From Uloborus plumipes (lineage: Eukaryota; Arthropoda; Arachnida; Araneae; Uloboridae), in NCBI GenBank assembly GCA_038373865.1, contig JAXGGA010000035.1, positions 248,001-312,000 on the forward strand: a DNA stretch of 64,000 bases, given 5' to 3'. The notes under the pieces were generated by a model. The model was given only the letters and a program-made list of their open reading frames with translations. It made no database searches and was not told the DNA's origin. The position numbers and the translations under genes were made by a program. This document shows positions 1 through 13,700 of this stretch, in pieces (the stretch's first letter is position 1; each line of letters opens with the position of its first letter).

Positions 1-1907
1 ACATGCGGCACCTTATCGAAAGCTTTTTGAAAATCTATGTAAACAACATCTACGCATTTTTTGCTATCTAAAGCCAAGGTAACCTTGTCGTAGAAATGTA
101 ATAAATTAGTAGCACACGATTTACCTTTTCTGAAACCATACTGCAAACTACTCAACAGCCCATTATTTTCTAAGAAATTCATGATCTTAATTTTGATCAA
201 TGTTTCAAAAATTTTACATACCACTGAAGTCAGACTCACAGGCCTATAATTTCCTGCATTACCTCTAGACCCTTTCTTGAAGAGTGGTGTAATGTTAGCT
301 AGTTTCCAGTCCTCTGGCACTATCCCTGAGTTATACGAAGCATTGAATATATTAACTATAACGTCAACTAATTCCTCTGCACATTCTACTAGAATTTTTG
401 GATAAATATTATCTGGTCCCGGAGCTTTTGTGGTTTTAATTTTTTTCAAATAAAGTAATACATCCTCCCTGGAAAATACAAAGTCCTCAAGCTGTGTAGT
501 AGCTCGTGTCTTGCTTGTGTCAACTGTTGAGATACAGTTATCGTTAAAAACACTGGAAAAAAAGTCATTTAGAACATTTGCTATATCACCATCATTCTGA
601 ATTAAATTTCCATGCTCATCTACTAGTGGCCCAATTTGACTATTTCGAACTTTCCCAGAATTTGCGTATGCAAAAAACTCCTTTGGATTCCTGTCAATAT
701 TATCTGCCAGCTTTTGTTCCAATTCTCTTTTCTGAAACCGTACCAAATACTTAAAACTACGCCTAGCCTCACAATACTGTAGCCTGTCTGCGCTGTGACC
801 AGTTTCTTTTAATCGACGAAAAGCAGCTTGCTTACGGTTTAGAGCGTCCTTAGTTTCCCTAGTGAACCACATGGGCCAAATTTTTGTGTTTACCCCCTTT
901 CTCCTAAAAGGAACAAAATCTCCAACTGTTTTTGCTAGTTTTTCCTTAAACTCTGTCCACTGCAAATTTACATCGCTATTGTCCAAACCTGATGAAAAAA
1001 CCGCTTTCAAACTCTGCCTGAGTGCGACAAAATCAGTATTTCTGAAATTAGGTACAAACCTTAAATTTTTGTCTTTGTGCATATCAAACTTAATCCCAAA
1101 CCTAATGCTGTTGTGGTCACTATCCCCGATATGCTCCCCTACACATAATGCCTGTACAGAACCTTCAACATTGCAGAAAACAAGATTCAAAACAGTATCC
1201 TGCCGTGTTCCCTCAGAAACAACTTGATCTAAAAAACAGTCACCAATTACTTTTAGAAATTCCTCTTCTCTACTATTATTGGGGTAAGAATTATTCCAAT
1301 CAATGCCCGGAAAATTGAAATCCCCCATTATAATTACCGGTCCCTTACTCGACATGTCTCTAATAATACGATACATCTGTTCATCTTGACCCTGGCTTAG
1401 ATTAGGTGGCCTATAAATGTTACCCAAACGTAATTTTTTACCCTTACCGCTCATCAATTCTAGCCAAACCATGTCAATATCATTAGGTTTGTCATTTATT
1501 GCCAATTCATTGCAAGTTAAAGTATCTCTAACATAAAATAAAACCCCACCACCTCTTTTACCTACTCTATCTTGTCTAAACAAATTATACCCAGGAATAC
1601 ACAATAAATCATCATCATTTTTGGTAGCCCATGTCTCGGTAACTCCAATTACATCCAAATTCTCATTTGTGATTATGCTTTTTAATTCTTCCATCTTGTT
1701 CCTAATACTGCGAGCATTGGTATAAAAAACCTTAAGTATGCTCAACTTGTTTTTATTCAACCCCTTACGATTTCTTGAATCAAAATTGTTAAAATGACTA
1801 CTCTTATTTTCCTCCTTATTACCATTCCTAATTAAACCCAAATAGTTTGCATATTTTTGCAACCTTCTCCGTGAACCCTGCCCCCCTTTCAAACTTAGTT
1901 TTTTGAC
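1..1907 (-). mobile_element. LINE (non-LTR retrotransposon) ORF2, endonuclease plus start of RT, runs off left edge
   Basis: A minus-strand frame stays open for 635 codons from a stop at 1908-1910 to the window edge. In order it reads: a basic N-terminal stretch without Met; an apurinic-type endonuclease domain (NARSIRNKMEEL, VIGVTETW, then MGDFNFPGIDW and the GDSDHN active-site motif); a linker; and the start of reverse transcriptase (APGPDNIYPKIL, ITPLFKKG, NYRPVSLTS, YGFRKGKS, YIDFQKAFDKVPH). The catalytic FxDD box would lie beyond position 1. The enzyme nicks target DNA and reverse-transcribes its own RNA in place. Motif spacing resembles CR1/Jockey-like LINEs, but the clade is not fixed. 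The first Met is KMEEL, already inside the endonuclease, so the copy is probably 5' truncated near 1.9 kb. No stop or frameshift is visible, so it is young. Confidence 0.9.
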
Positions 1908-1910
1908 TCA

Positions 1911-4900
1911 GAATTACCTACGTCTTTGCACTTTATTCTGCAGTTTGAAACTTTGGCTTTCAATTTGTATGTATTCAAGCCCAAATTTTAGGAGACAGTG
2001 TTAGAAATAAGCAACTGTTAGTTGTATTTTTCAACCTAAAAAATTTTACTTAGATACCTAAACTTCCAACCTCTAGGCGCCAAATTTGACACCTATAATT
2101 ATGGATTTCATTGAGGCTATTCTTTTCTGACTCATTGAGACAAAGACCCGTGATCATGCCAAACCATAAATTTGTAAATGTCATTTTAAAATGCATTTAA
2201 TTTTGCCTTTAAAAATTTGTATTTTTATAAATCTCTTTTCACTATGTTTTTGGCAATGTGAAGCATTTTCATTTAATAAATATTTTTAAATATTTCAATG
2301 CATTTATGTTTAATTCATTTAAATGGCACTTAAGGTTCCTCATTTATGATCACCAAGAACTTATACTAGGCATCATGACAATGTCCAGACTTCAATTCTT
2401 ACTGATAACACTATATGGAATCATTATCGATCTATTATCAACTTTTTCAAATTAATTTTTCTACTTACAAAATAATGATTTGAATGTGTTGCGGTACAGT
2501 CATACTAGCAACGTGAACAAATAATTATTTTTTTAAGCACAAAAAAAGTATTTAGCTCTGTATACAGGGGACAAAAACTTTTTTCATAACAAAGGAAAGA
2601 TCCCCTTTAAGTTTGTGATAAAACCTTTGGAAGGGAGCTTGAGTATTCTTGCTTCATAAAAATTATTTGATTTAATTCCTTGTTTCTTTGCAAAACGTTT
2701 TCCAAATTTTTAAAAATTTCTTACTTTTTTTTGTTGCTGAAATCAAATATTTTTTAATTTAATAAATTTGCCAGAGTAGAAAAGGAGAAGTAGCATCATT
2801 GAATCCACACATGGTGTGTTCTAACTTGATGAATCTTTAGCAGGCATAAATTTTCCACTTAGATTTTTATAAGGAGGTAGTGCTTGTATTACATTGTCAC
2901 CATAACAGACGTATCATTCAAAGCTTTAACACCCTTCAAAGACCACAAACATGCTAAACCCTTGTTTAAGTGTATGCACTTTATAAATTTCATGGACTCT
3001 ACTTATATCTTATGTAATTAAATTTTGCAATTTTTCAAAAAAAATATTTTTTATAATTTTTTAACTCTGTAACAGACGTATCTCACAAATTAGAGAAGTT
3101 TTTTGGCCTTCCGAAACACCTCAAAAATTTCTGAAACTATACATGCAAAACATTTACTGGAAATTCATTTCAATCTATCAGGAGTGTGATAAAAAGATAT
3201 GGCTTTACAATATTTTGATAAATTAAAAAAAAAGAGATATAAATTTTTGTGAGCATGTGTCGTAACAGACGTATCACAAAAACGTAATGGAAAGCCTTCA
3301 GACTGTTGTTACAGCTTATTTTAAATAAATACTAAGAGTGGAACGTTTTTAAATAAGTATATTTAGTATATATGAATTACTTGCAGCTTGTTGCAAGCTA
3401 TGCTGAATTAAGTTATACCTCCTTTCTGTTTAATGAAGGTTTTGGAAGCATAATACTACTACGTATTTCGTTTTTACTGATGGTTAATACGACTGAAGGG
3501 TTTGGATACCTCATCAAAATTTGATGGTTCCGTATGAGTTCTAATTCAGTTTGTATGGTATCCAATTTTGTAGCTTTTAAGTTGAATTTTATCATTTGTT
3601 AGCTGTTTGACATGACAGAATATTTCATGCAATACTTGCCTGCAATCTTATTGAAATATATACTAAATAAGTTGAAGGTGTTTCATGGATATCAAACTAT
3701 CTTCATTCAAGTTTATCCACTGTTGCGAGAGCGTAACATCTTTGGAATAAAGATGACTGTTGTCTTCCTGCTTGCAGTGTTTGCACATTTGACAAAACTT
3801 TTGACATTATTTACGATATGACCACGTGCTTTACTTTCACTAAAAGCAAGGTGTTTCAGCTAATCACCAATTCCGTGCAACGGTCGTTTGTCGATAGAAG
3901 TAGAAAGGACAGCTGGACATAAAGACTAAAAAATTTTAAAGACCTTTTGTAGAAAAATGAGTATTATGCATTTATCATGCTGCATGCTGTATGAACATAT
4001 CACATATGATTTCCTTACATTTTGATGCAATATAGCAACGGAAAAATTTGGAACCTGATCATTTGTCCAATGGGGACTTTGCACCTCCTCCTGATATGCA
4101 ATAATACAATTTTCGGAAAACTTAGTTTGAACCAAAGCTCTTGTGGTTCTCGTGGAATCCTTCTGAACTTAATGTTTTAATTTTTCAAAATACTCACATT
4201 GGTTACGTTTAGTGTAAGAGTGGGACAAAAATTTGGGACATAACTTTTTTAGGACATTACTGCAATCTACCACTACGTGCCTTTAAGTATTATTTTTCTA
4301 AAGTGAATATTTTCTCTAGTTTTTTCCCACTGATACTATTTCATTTGCTCATAGATATTTCCTTCATGCATCAGAATTTATGGAACACATTCTTTCATTC
4401 TTCATTCATAGCAGATTCATAAAACTCACGTTCAAAAGTTAGAGAATGTGCAGTTAGAACAAGTGTTATTCATACATTCAGATCTACAACATCTGATAAG
4501 TTCTCGGGGAATGTAATTTTGACAGATTGCAAAGCTTTTGAAAAATGTTCTAAAATTTCATGTATCTGACATACAAGTATAGTAACAGGAGTTTGATGGG
4601 TAACTATCACATTAAGTAAGATATGTCTGTTACTAAATGTGCTAAGTCCATTACGGATGGAAAAATGTTACGTCTGTTACGGGATAAAAAGCCCTTTAAT
4701 GATAAATTTTTTCCTGATTGGTTACTATATCAATCAGGTTTCTATGAAGTTAGAAAATTGAGAAGAAGAATTAAGTCAAATAAGAATTTTTTTCAGAAAG
4801 GGAAAAAATGACGAATTTGTGCTACACACGTATCAAAATATAATGGAATTTTCAAGCAATGCATTTAATCAATTAATAATGCGTAAAGATATTTTAGTAT

Positions 4901-6087
4901 CCTTTTAAATTTAGTTCAAACATTGGTATAAGGTAAAACCAATTGATAATTTCTCTTACCGCTTTTTATCTATCAGAGATTAAAATAAGGTCAACTTATT
5001 GCGTTTATATATATATTTTTTTCGCCGTTCACATATCAAGCAAATTTCTTCACCAAATATGAACATTAAGCACTTTTTTTTTTACCTTTTAGTAGGCTAT
5101 ACACTCCAAGACTCTAGAAAAGTAGCATAGTTTTTAATTCATACGACTTTCATTTTTATATCTTTCGCCTTATTTCAAAATGGAATTGCCCAGAAGCATC
5201 CAACAAGTACTGCATTCATAATACAAAGACCTTTTTAAATCCAGTAGTAACAGAATTTTTGATAAAGAGCTTATAAACTTAATCTTACTTGTGTTCCATG
5301 TATTCCAAGATTTCCTGTGATGGATTTGATGAGGCCCATTAAATTGTTCGTAAGTTAGCGGTTTATCGTGCTTTCTGGTGCGTTTATATCTCCCAGCCTG
5401 TGTTGTACAATGAATTGCTGAAACAGATATAGATCGATTTGTCCAAAAGTTTGTCGGCTGAAAAGAAATTAGCAAAATATGTTCTGTTAAAACCAATAAT
5501 TAGCTTTCAGGAACACATCGTACATATATTTCGTACATATGCAAAGAAAACGTAGTTTTACAACAATGCAAAAACTTACTGCGAAGCAAGAACTTTTCAA
5601 CAAAGAACTCTTTAAATAGCTAATCTGAGCCATGTGGTGTGAGTATAATTAATTTCAGAACAAAAAAGATTTGGAGAAATCACCGAAATCACATTTCATT
5701 CTTAAAAACGTAAACAAACAAATACAAAATGTGTGAGTGAAGTGAAGTTAACTAAAATATTTACAGTATAACTTCTTGAAAAATACATTTGAAGAACTTA
5801 CAAAGTTCATTCAAATCATCATTTAATTGCTTAATATGTAGTATTTTTAAGTATATTGTCAAAATAGTTGAAATATTTTTTTTTTTCATTTTGATCAGCA
5901 TCATATAAAAACAGCTTTAATGCAACTCATCTTAAACTGACTTAAGTTCTGTTTACATTCCGCAGTTGAAGTTTCGCTTTTCGAGTTATATTACGCATTT
6001 TCACTAAAAATATAGATGAATTATTAATTTTCTGCCAGAGTTTAAAGAAGTAACTATTATAAATTATATTTTTATTCCATTGTGATT
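1911..6087. other. AT-rich 5' flank of the RAP1GDS1 gene, no supported gene
   Basis: No convincing coding frame on either strand. It holds recurring copies of a TAACAGACGTATC motif (about 2904, 3070, 3263, inverted near 4625 and 4668). The last 100-150 bases before 6088 would be 5' UTR and promoter if the start exon call is right; no TATA box or initiator could be assigned. Confidence 0.5.
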
Positions 6088-6091
6088 ATGG
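6088..6091 (+). CDS. RAP1GDS1: RAP1GDS1 start exon (ATG G), candidate
   Basis: An ATGG followed directly by GTAAGT gives a start codon and a phase-1 donor. Spliced to the exon at 9524 it reads [13 protein letters not shown], which lines up with the vertebrate N-terminus (ending LSDTLKKL) in length and phase. An alternative is that the true start lies in another short exon between 6.1 and 9.5 kb. The call rests on phase, donor quality and alignment only. Confidence 0.55.
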
Positions 6092-9000
6092 GTAAGTATT
6101 TCTTTTCTGAAATAGCGTGTAGCATAAATTCTAACCGTTTCAGTATATGGATCGTCACAAAATATGTCATTCAAATCTCTTTATTTCGCAAAAGTTTTTG
6201 AAATGTGCTGTTGACCAGCAGAGCTAGTAAACTGGGCGGTCCCACCAACAGAAAATTTCTGGATTTTTGTCTAAAATATTGTATACTTACAGATGCATTT
6301 GTTTAAAGGGAATTTATGTTCTGCGATTACTAATGTTTCAAAATAACTGTTTGTTAAAATTTACTGGAACTAAACTACTGCAGTGAATGAAACCAAAAGT
6401 ATCTGATGATTTACCGAAAAGTTTAACAAAATTATACATTTTAAAACTTTTAAACTTATGTTCAATAATATATTTCTTTGATGAAAATTGAAGTATTTTT
6501 TTTTTTGCAATTAAGTTGTAAAAATATAATTCTGTAGCATGCAAACTGAATGCTACCAACAGGACCAGACTGGGTGATCGAAAATGCATAAGAAATCTAA
6601 ATCGGGAGGATGTCTATTTATCCAGTTGGTCCCAAACTCCTCCAATTTATCTTTGCAAATCAATACCTTTGAGGGTATTGATTGCTCTATTCTTAGCTTG
6701 AATCAGAAATAGGGATGCACCGAGTACTCGGTAAATATTCGGTACTCGGCCTACTCGTCCAATTTGCCGAGTACTCGGTACTCGGCCAAATTTGGATCAG
6801 GTACTCGGCTGATACCGAGTAGTTGTAGAAAATTGAATAGACACATTTTTCAATAATTAAAAATATGCAAATATATATATAATGCAATCATTTACAATTA
6901 ATATATTTATAAAATATGACTGAATTCTACGTATAAGTTTTTAAAAAGTTATAATACCAAATCAGTATGAAAATTAACTAAGAATGTGCAAATGTAATTA
7001 ACTTTTTCATATCGCATATTGGTGTAGGGGAGCTTACCTTTGGTCAGGAACAGTCCAAGTGATCCTTAAGATGAATATTAATAAACTCATTAAAAAGAAA
7101 CTTTCAATCATATTCCAATATATTTCCAATCATTAAAAATTTAGATTATGAATTTTTAAAATCATGGTTTTGCAGATTCAAACTTGTGGCATAGTGATAA
7201 CACAGAGAAGTAAAATTAAAGTCATTTTTATTACGGTGAGAAAAAGATTGTCTAATATTTAATGAAAAAAAAGGGAAAATGCCAGCAAAATATTTTAATA
7301 ATTGAAATTGTTGTATCTTAAATTATTGTGCAAAAAAACTAATCTTTCAGCATTTTCTGGTGAAAGCTTATTCCTCAGACTGCTGCAAATATAACCTGCC
7401 TCGGAAAAAACACTCTCGCTGTACACACTAGTTGAAGGTGCACTAAGAAACTTTTTCGCTAGTTTGCATAAGATAGGAAACTTTTTATATTTTTTTTCCA
7501 CCAGGCAAAAGAACTATTTGTTCTATTTAGTAATTCTCCAGAAAAGAAAGACTCCATCTCTTTCTTTAACATCTCTTCATATTCGAATTCAGTTTTGGTA
7601 TTTTCACTATTGACATTTTCTTGTGCATTTGAGACTTCATCAAAGCACTGCCAGAAAGTTGACGGAACTTTTTTGACGAACAAGTTTAGAGAATTAGAAC
7701 TAATCAATAATAGATTAATATAATTCCAACTTAATTGATACTTTATATTTATTCATTTTAAAAATAACTTTCTTCTAAAATTTTTGACAAAATAAATAAA
7801 ATATTTTAAACAATGCATAAGTTAAATTCAGTGGAATATTTGTTCTAAGAACTATCATATAGAGGTCCATTCTAATGATCAGTTCATATGTCAGGGTTCA
7901 AATTTACTACTGGTCCATTGGTTCCAGACCAGTAAAACTCGCCTCGAATCACCATAAAAATAATAAACAATCCAAGCACCACCATTTTTTTAAAGGAAAA
8001 AAATGTGATTAATGATTTAAGGTGGACCAGTGATGTTGTCTGTTAACCAGTATATATTCCTGTTCACTGGTCGAGAAGACCAGTAAAATTTTGTCATGAT
8101 TTCTAACCCTGTACCGCTCTATCTCAATGATTTAAAAAAAAAAAATTGATACTCGGCCGAGTAGTGAAAGGCCGAGTACTCGGTACTCGGCTACTCGGTA
8201 AAATGCTACTTGGTACATCCCTAATCAGAAAGAAAGATTTCTTCAAGTTCAAGGTCCCAACTAAATGGGAAATCGCCTCTAGTTGGTAGGCAGCCTAGGC
8301 ACTGGTATGGTCATCAAGAATTTACTTTCAATTTCATGTACAGTTTTCCTACCGATAGATCAGCATAAAGTACATTTGAGTCTCCACAACTCAAAGCCTT
8401 TTTACTTGAATAATCTTTTATCTTGAAGTGTTAATTGAGTCCGCAGACTCTTGAGAAGACCGACTCGAACTACCAATAACTCAAAGCTGAGAGGTTTACC
8501 GGGGCCCCGAGGCAAAGTACTGACATGCGCCCCCTTCCAAAAAAAATCTTCAATACTAAGACAACTTACGTTCAGTGCAGTGAAGAAAAATAATAGTATT
8601 TCGTATTTGCTAATTTTTCTTCCAATTTTATATTTTTGTGTGTTTTATATTTTTATAATCTGCTCGTGTGCTGTACTTAAGTATACTATGATATAAATGC
8701 GTATGAAATAAATCAGAAATACATAACACAAATTTACAAATAATGTTCCTATTTCAATTTACTAATAACTATTAATAATTCTATCACTACTTCACAAAAT
8801 TAATAATACGTATTTACATAAATTACACATGTATGTGTTTTGAAATCCTTTAAAAAAAATTACATTTCTTGACTATTAAAAGCGTTACTCCTCACTTTGA
8901 AAGTTCATTAAAACTTTCCATTGTACACGTAAGAAATGGGGCTATACGTAGGTACACGTAAGCATTGGGCTACGAGCACTCGTTGCGTTGCTGTGGACAC

Positions 9001-10702
9001 ATGTAGATGCAAGATGTTTTTGCTTTGCCTACACAAAAATGAAGTTCAGTTAACAAAAAAACTGCCTTTTTTTAACCAGCAGCCCGGGCCCCCTCTTGGG
9101 CCGGGCCCCGGGGATTTTGCCCCTGCTGCCCTCCCCCCCCCCCTCTCAACGGTCCTGCTCAAAGCTTTTATCTAGTCTCATGGAACTTTGAGCTATCGAG
9201 ACTCAATAGTACTCTGCTGTAGTGCTTCCTAATTTTTTTATTATTCTTAACTTATCTGATAAAATTACTTTCCTCAATTTTTTAAAATGGCTTGAAATTT
9301 TATGATGTAATAAGGTGTCGTCGTAAGTCTAACTTGTGTACTTTAGGGGCATTTTTTAATGAAAATTATTTTGGGTTTAATTTTAGTTCCTTCTGGTTTA
9401 AACTAAATTTGTGTAATTCATGTATTTCCCTTGTGTCTTAGCCATCTGTAAATTTCTTTTAGCACAAATGTTATACCACTCCTGGCTCAAAAAGTTAAGT
9501 TACGTCTTGTATTTTATTTTTAGAAGAGATATCGGACACACTGTACAAGTTGAATCTTGGCATTAAAGAGAATAAAACATCTCCAGAAATTCAAAAAATT
9601 CTAACGACAATAAATAAGCAGCTATCTGCTGAAGGTGAGTTTTCTATTCATGAAATGTATGCTTAATAATGAAAATTGAAAGAATGTAATAAAAATATTT
9701 CTTTGAATTCAATAAAATTACATATTGAGCAGAAACACGATTCTATCTAAAATTCAGATATTCAACAGCATCTCCTTATTAGATCGTTCTTTCAGATATA
9801 ATGTTTTTTTTCATAGTTTCCAAAAATATTAAAATTGATTAACAATATTGTATTTCAAAGTGTTCCTAGCAAGTGTTTGAAAGGTGTTGATGTGGTGAAG
9901 GTTGAAAGAATGCTGGAACTTTCTTGTAACGCCTGTGCTATATATTTCAAAATTAAATTGTTATTTTCAGGGAGCTGTGGGTTCATAGCTTGGTTAGCCA
10001 TCAATGTTTATTGAAGTAAAACCGTTTGTATCATCTATCCATATTGGAACAAAGATATCAAAAAAAAAGAGGGACACATTCTTTCAGTTTAAATATAATT
10101 CTTTATTTACTAATCAAGCTTAGATTTCGGTATTGGGGTGTTTTCTGAGAATTATTAGAGAGTTTGCACGTGTCTTTAAAGCTCCTCCAATAACCCTTTA
10201 TTTGGGAATTTTTTTAAAGGACCCTTCAAACTCCTGCATTTTGACGATAACTAATTCAAAATTCCTCCATTTTTAGTTTAAAACTACAAAAAAAAAAAAA
10301 AAAAGTCCGTTTACTTGACAATTTGTTAGAAACTGAAATTACGCACACTTTTGTAAAATAATAATGTTCCTTTTCCAATAGTTATGTTAAGTAAGTTATG
10401 TAAAAGATAAAAATATTAAAAAATGTTTTAAGTTTTTATTTACATTTTGATTCAGATTAGAATATGATAAAGAAGTTTGATGAAAACCAGTGAATTTTTT
10501 GTTTTGTATGCAGTTCACATGATAGAAACTTTCTTTTTCAATGTAGGAGGTGACAAAAAGTCTGTTGTTGATTATCTGATAAAAAACGGAATTGTTGATA
10601 CCTTTTGTCTCATCTTGAAGTCAAGAGAACGTTTTTCAGCTTCAACATCTGCCTTGGTGGCAGAAATTCTTGCTGAAGTAGCCAAGCTTGGTAAGTTAAA
10701 GC

Positions 10703-10742
<40 letters not shown>

Positions 10743-13700
10743 CGGATCTCGAAAACGGCTCTAGCGATTTTGATTAAATTTTGTATTTAGATAAAGTTTT
10801 GGTTTCTGAGTTCATCTACATTGGCGTTTTTTCTGTAAAAACGCGAGTTTTTACAAAAAAAACCCCTGTTTTTTGTGCCTTCATTTAAAATTTGAAAAGC
10901 TTTCTTTCCTCATTTTCTTTATGATTACTATTATTGTTACTGTTTCATAGCAACCACGTTTTATTATAACAATGGATTTCATATTTAACCATATCAGGGT
11001 AAATTAAAATTTTTATGGTATTTGGCAAACGAGTTTTGGCGATGTTAGAATTGTTTGAATTTTGCCGATTTACACAAATTCAAATTAGTGTGTGTTCAAT
11101 TGTGTTAATTCACAAGCACAATTGAAGAGGCAAGTGAATAGAGGTGATATGTGACAATTTTTTAAAATTTCTAGAAAAAACGTTCAAAAAAATTATTACC
11201 TTGTCACCTTCATCCATTGTAAAAAGTTAGTGTTTCCAGAATTGTCACATATCACCTTTATCCACTTGCCCCTTAAACTGTTTATTTTGATCAATCAAAA
11301 TAAAATTATTGTGGTTGATTTTACAGTGCGCATCGTTTAAATAAGGTTGTGATGTCTTGTTTAAATAAAGTTGTGTTTTTTAAAATAACTTACAGCTGTT
11401 TTAAATGCGTAATTGCAACCAAGGGCTCAAAAATGCTTTCAAGTTAGTACTTCGGACTTAAGAAAAAATGCATGATTTTACAAACTTTTTTTTTTTTAAC
11501 CGAGCGAGGCTCGGTCGGCAGGTACTTTACCTTAGATGTTAGCATATAAATAATTTATTTCAATTGATTTTAATTTGGATGTTTTAAAAACACTAAATTT
11601 ATTTGAAATGGTATTGAAGTGAATTTTTTTAATTCAATGCCTCTTTATATAATTTTAAACTTTTTTTTTTGCAAGTACTGTATTTACTATTTACATTAGT
11701 GACTTCAATTACTATTTCATAATCAAGCTGGTAGATTTAATCTTCTTTTCTTTAATGCAGATAGTGGAAGGCTGAATTGCAGTGATGCAGCTGTGATAGT
11801 ACCTCTTTTGGAACTTCTGTCAAATAATGATTCTAATGTTGTACTCCAAGTGTGTCGTGCATTGGGAAATATATGTTATGATAATGGTAAAGTGCTTTTG
11901 AAATTAGTCTCTTTTTGTTTTGAACAATTTTATTTTTACTTCAAAATTAGGAAAAGAAAGATTATGTGATTTCTTGAAGTAAAACATTAAAAGTCTGCCT
12001 ACATTTATATTATGATTAATAAGATTTGTTTTCATATTTGTTGATTTGTATCTGAAGCAGTTAAAGTAAGAATATGTTGAAACTAATCTTGAAGAACAAA
12101 CATTTTAACTTTTTGCCGATAGAGTGGTGTAGTGGTTAAGACGCTGGCCTCTCACTCCCAAAGGCACGGGATCAAATCCGACTCCAGTCGGTAGATTTTC
12201 ATGGTGCAGAAAATTGACAGCGTCCATGTCGTATGATTATGCGGGCATGTAATAGATCTCTTGAGTACTTGTTTGGCTTATAATAGTAGCTCTTTGCAAA
12301 ATGAAATTCCTAGTGCAGTTTCGCATCATATTGAGCCCAGGTGCCTCCATCTTGTGAGGAAACTGGGCGTCAAATTCTCGTGGCAATGGCATTCTACCGA
12401 TAGTGGTACCACATCAAATAGTAGCTGCCGTTCTTGGGGAATGCACTAGGTCTGCAAATGGCAAGAAGCTAGATGCAGCAACATTTGAAACAAACGAACA
12501 AAATATCTTTACCTTTTCTGGTATCAACATATATTTCATATAAGCTGCTGATTGCTTGTGTCAAAAGATAGTTTACTTTTATTCTGTTTCTAACAATATT
12601 TATGGTGAGAGCTAAGAGATGTTTCAAAACATACTAGAATAAATAATGAACAAAAACATCTGGAAAGTCCACGAAAATAAAAATTTTTTAGCGTTAGTTT
12701 TGAGAACTGAGAGAATTACCAAAGTTGGCCTAAATTGCATTTTTAATACTTCAGTTTAAAAAAATTTTTGGGTGGGACATGAATCCCTCTTTACCCTAAC
12801 ATCACTAAAAATAGCCCAAAAGTATGTTTTTAGAACTACAAGTTCTAAAAAGTTCCCTAACTTGCACCTTTCTCCAGAAAACCAAAGGCAATTTACGAAT
12901 CGATTTTTACAGTTTCAATTTCAAAAAATTGAATCCCTCTTCCCCCAACACGAACCAATACCAAAGATAATCTAAAACTGATTTTTGAAACTATAATTTT
13001 AAACTTTTTCTGAGGGCAAAACTCCTAGATCCCTCTCTTTCTAAATGAATATTATGTTAAGGATTAGGTTGATATTGCTAACACTTTTATTTAGTAAGGA
13101 CTCCCTTCTAAAACAAGCTGAATCCCCTCTAGTCTGTGGGCCGAAGGCAGAAAAGATGCTTAGAAACATGGTTTCGTTTGCCAACTTCGGGGACTACGAA
13201 ATGTGATATTTTTCTGAATCCTTAGCGTCTACAGATGAAAAAAACACAATGTTCCCGAAAAAATATTGTCTCATTAGTTTTTTACAGGCCATTAAAGATA
13301 GATGGCAAAATATGCGAAAATGGAATTCTAGGGGCGGATAATTACGTTAAATATCATATATATATATGTCTGTCTCTGCCTATATATTTATATGTACATA
13401 TAGATGGATATATAGATACTGTTTGATATTCTTTTCTGCGACCTTCCTCGAATTCGCGCATGCGTCAGGTCTCAACCGATTTTATGAAACGGGGTGATTG
13501 TGATAAAAGAGATAAGGAATGAGAAGGGATTTTTCTTTGTTTTGTTGTTTTTCGTTACATTCGTATATTTGAGGTGTTGATTTGTGTTGGTGTTTTTTTT
13601 TTTTCTCTTCCTTATCATTTCTATAAAAATAAAATAATATCGGAGTACGTGGAAATGCTGCTATCGTGCATTTTCGTAATTAAGCTGTCTCCCTTTTTAA

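Larger units (their letters stand above)
6710..8223 (-). mobile_element. Decayed hAT transposon with transposase C-terminus
   Basis: The termini are TAGGGATG at the left and CATCCCTA at the right, flanked by a perfect 8-bp duplication ATCAGAAA (6702-6709 and 8224-8231). Subterminal DNA is rich in repeated GAGTACTCGG and its inverse. On the minus strand 7707-7295 encodes the hAT C-terminal dimerisation domain: [50 protein letters not shown]. The domain is split between two frames that overlap near 7460-7500, so there is at least one frameshift, and the catalytic part upstream is missing. The remnant cannot move itself but could have been mobilised in trans. Lies in RAP1GDS1 intron 1. Confidence 0.9.

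Noticed and set aside
862..1227. Plus-strand open frame of 121 codons
   Set aside because: It is antisense to the LINE frame, which carries endonuclease motifs over the same bases.
10477..10764. Open frame starting at 10477, a possible gene start
   Set aside because: Only 10547-10690 is conserved; the rest reads through intron and a TA repeat. It is exon 3, not a start.
12115..12200. Functional tRNA gene
   Set aside because: A and B boxes are present but no complete acceptor stem; it continues into a SINE body. The same applies at 23205, 35522 and 37990.
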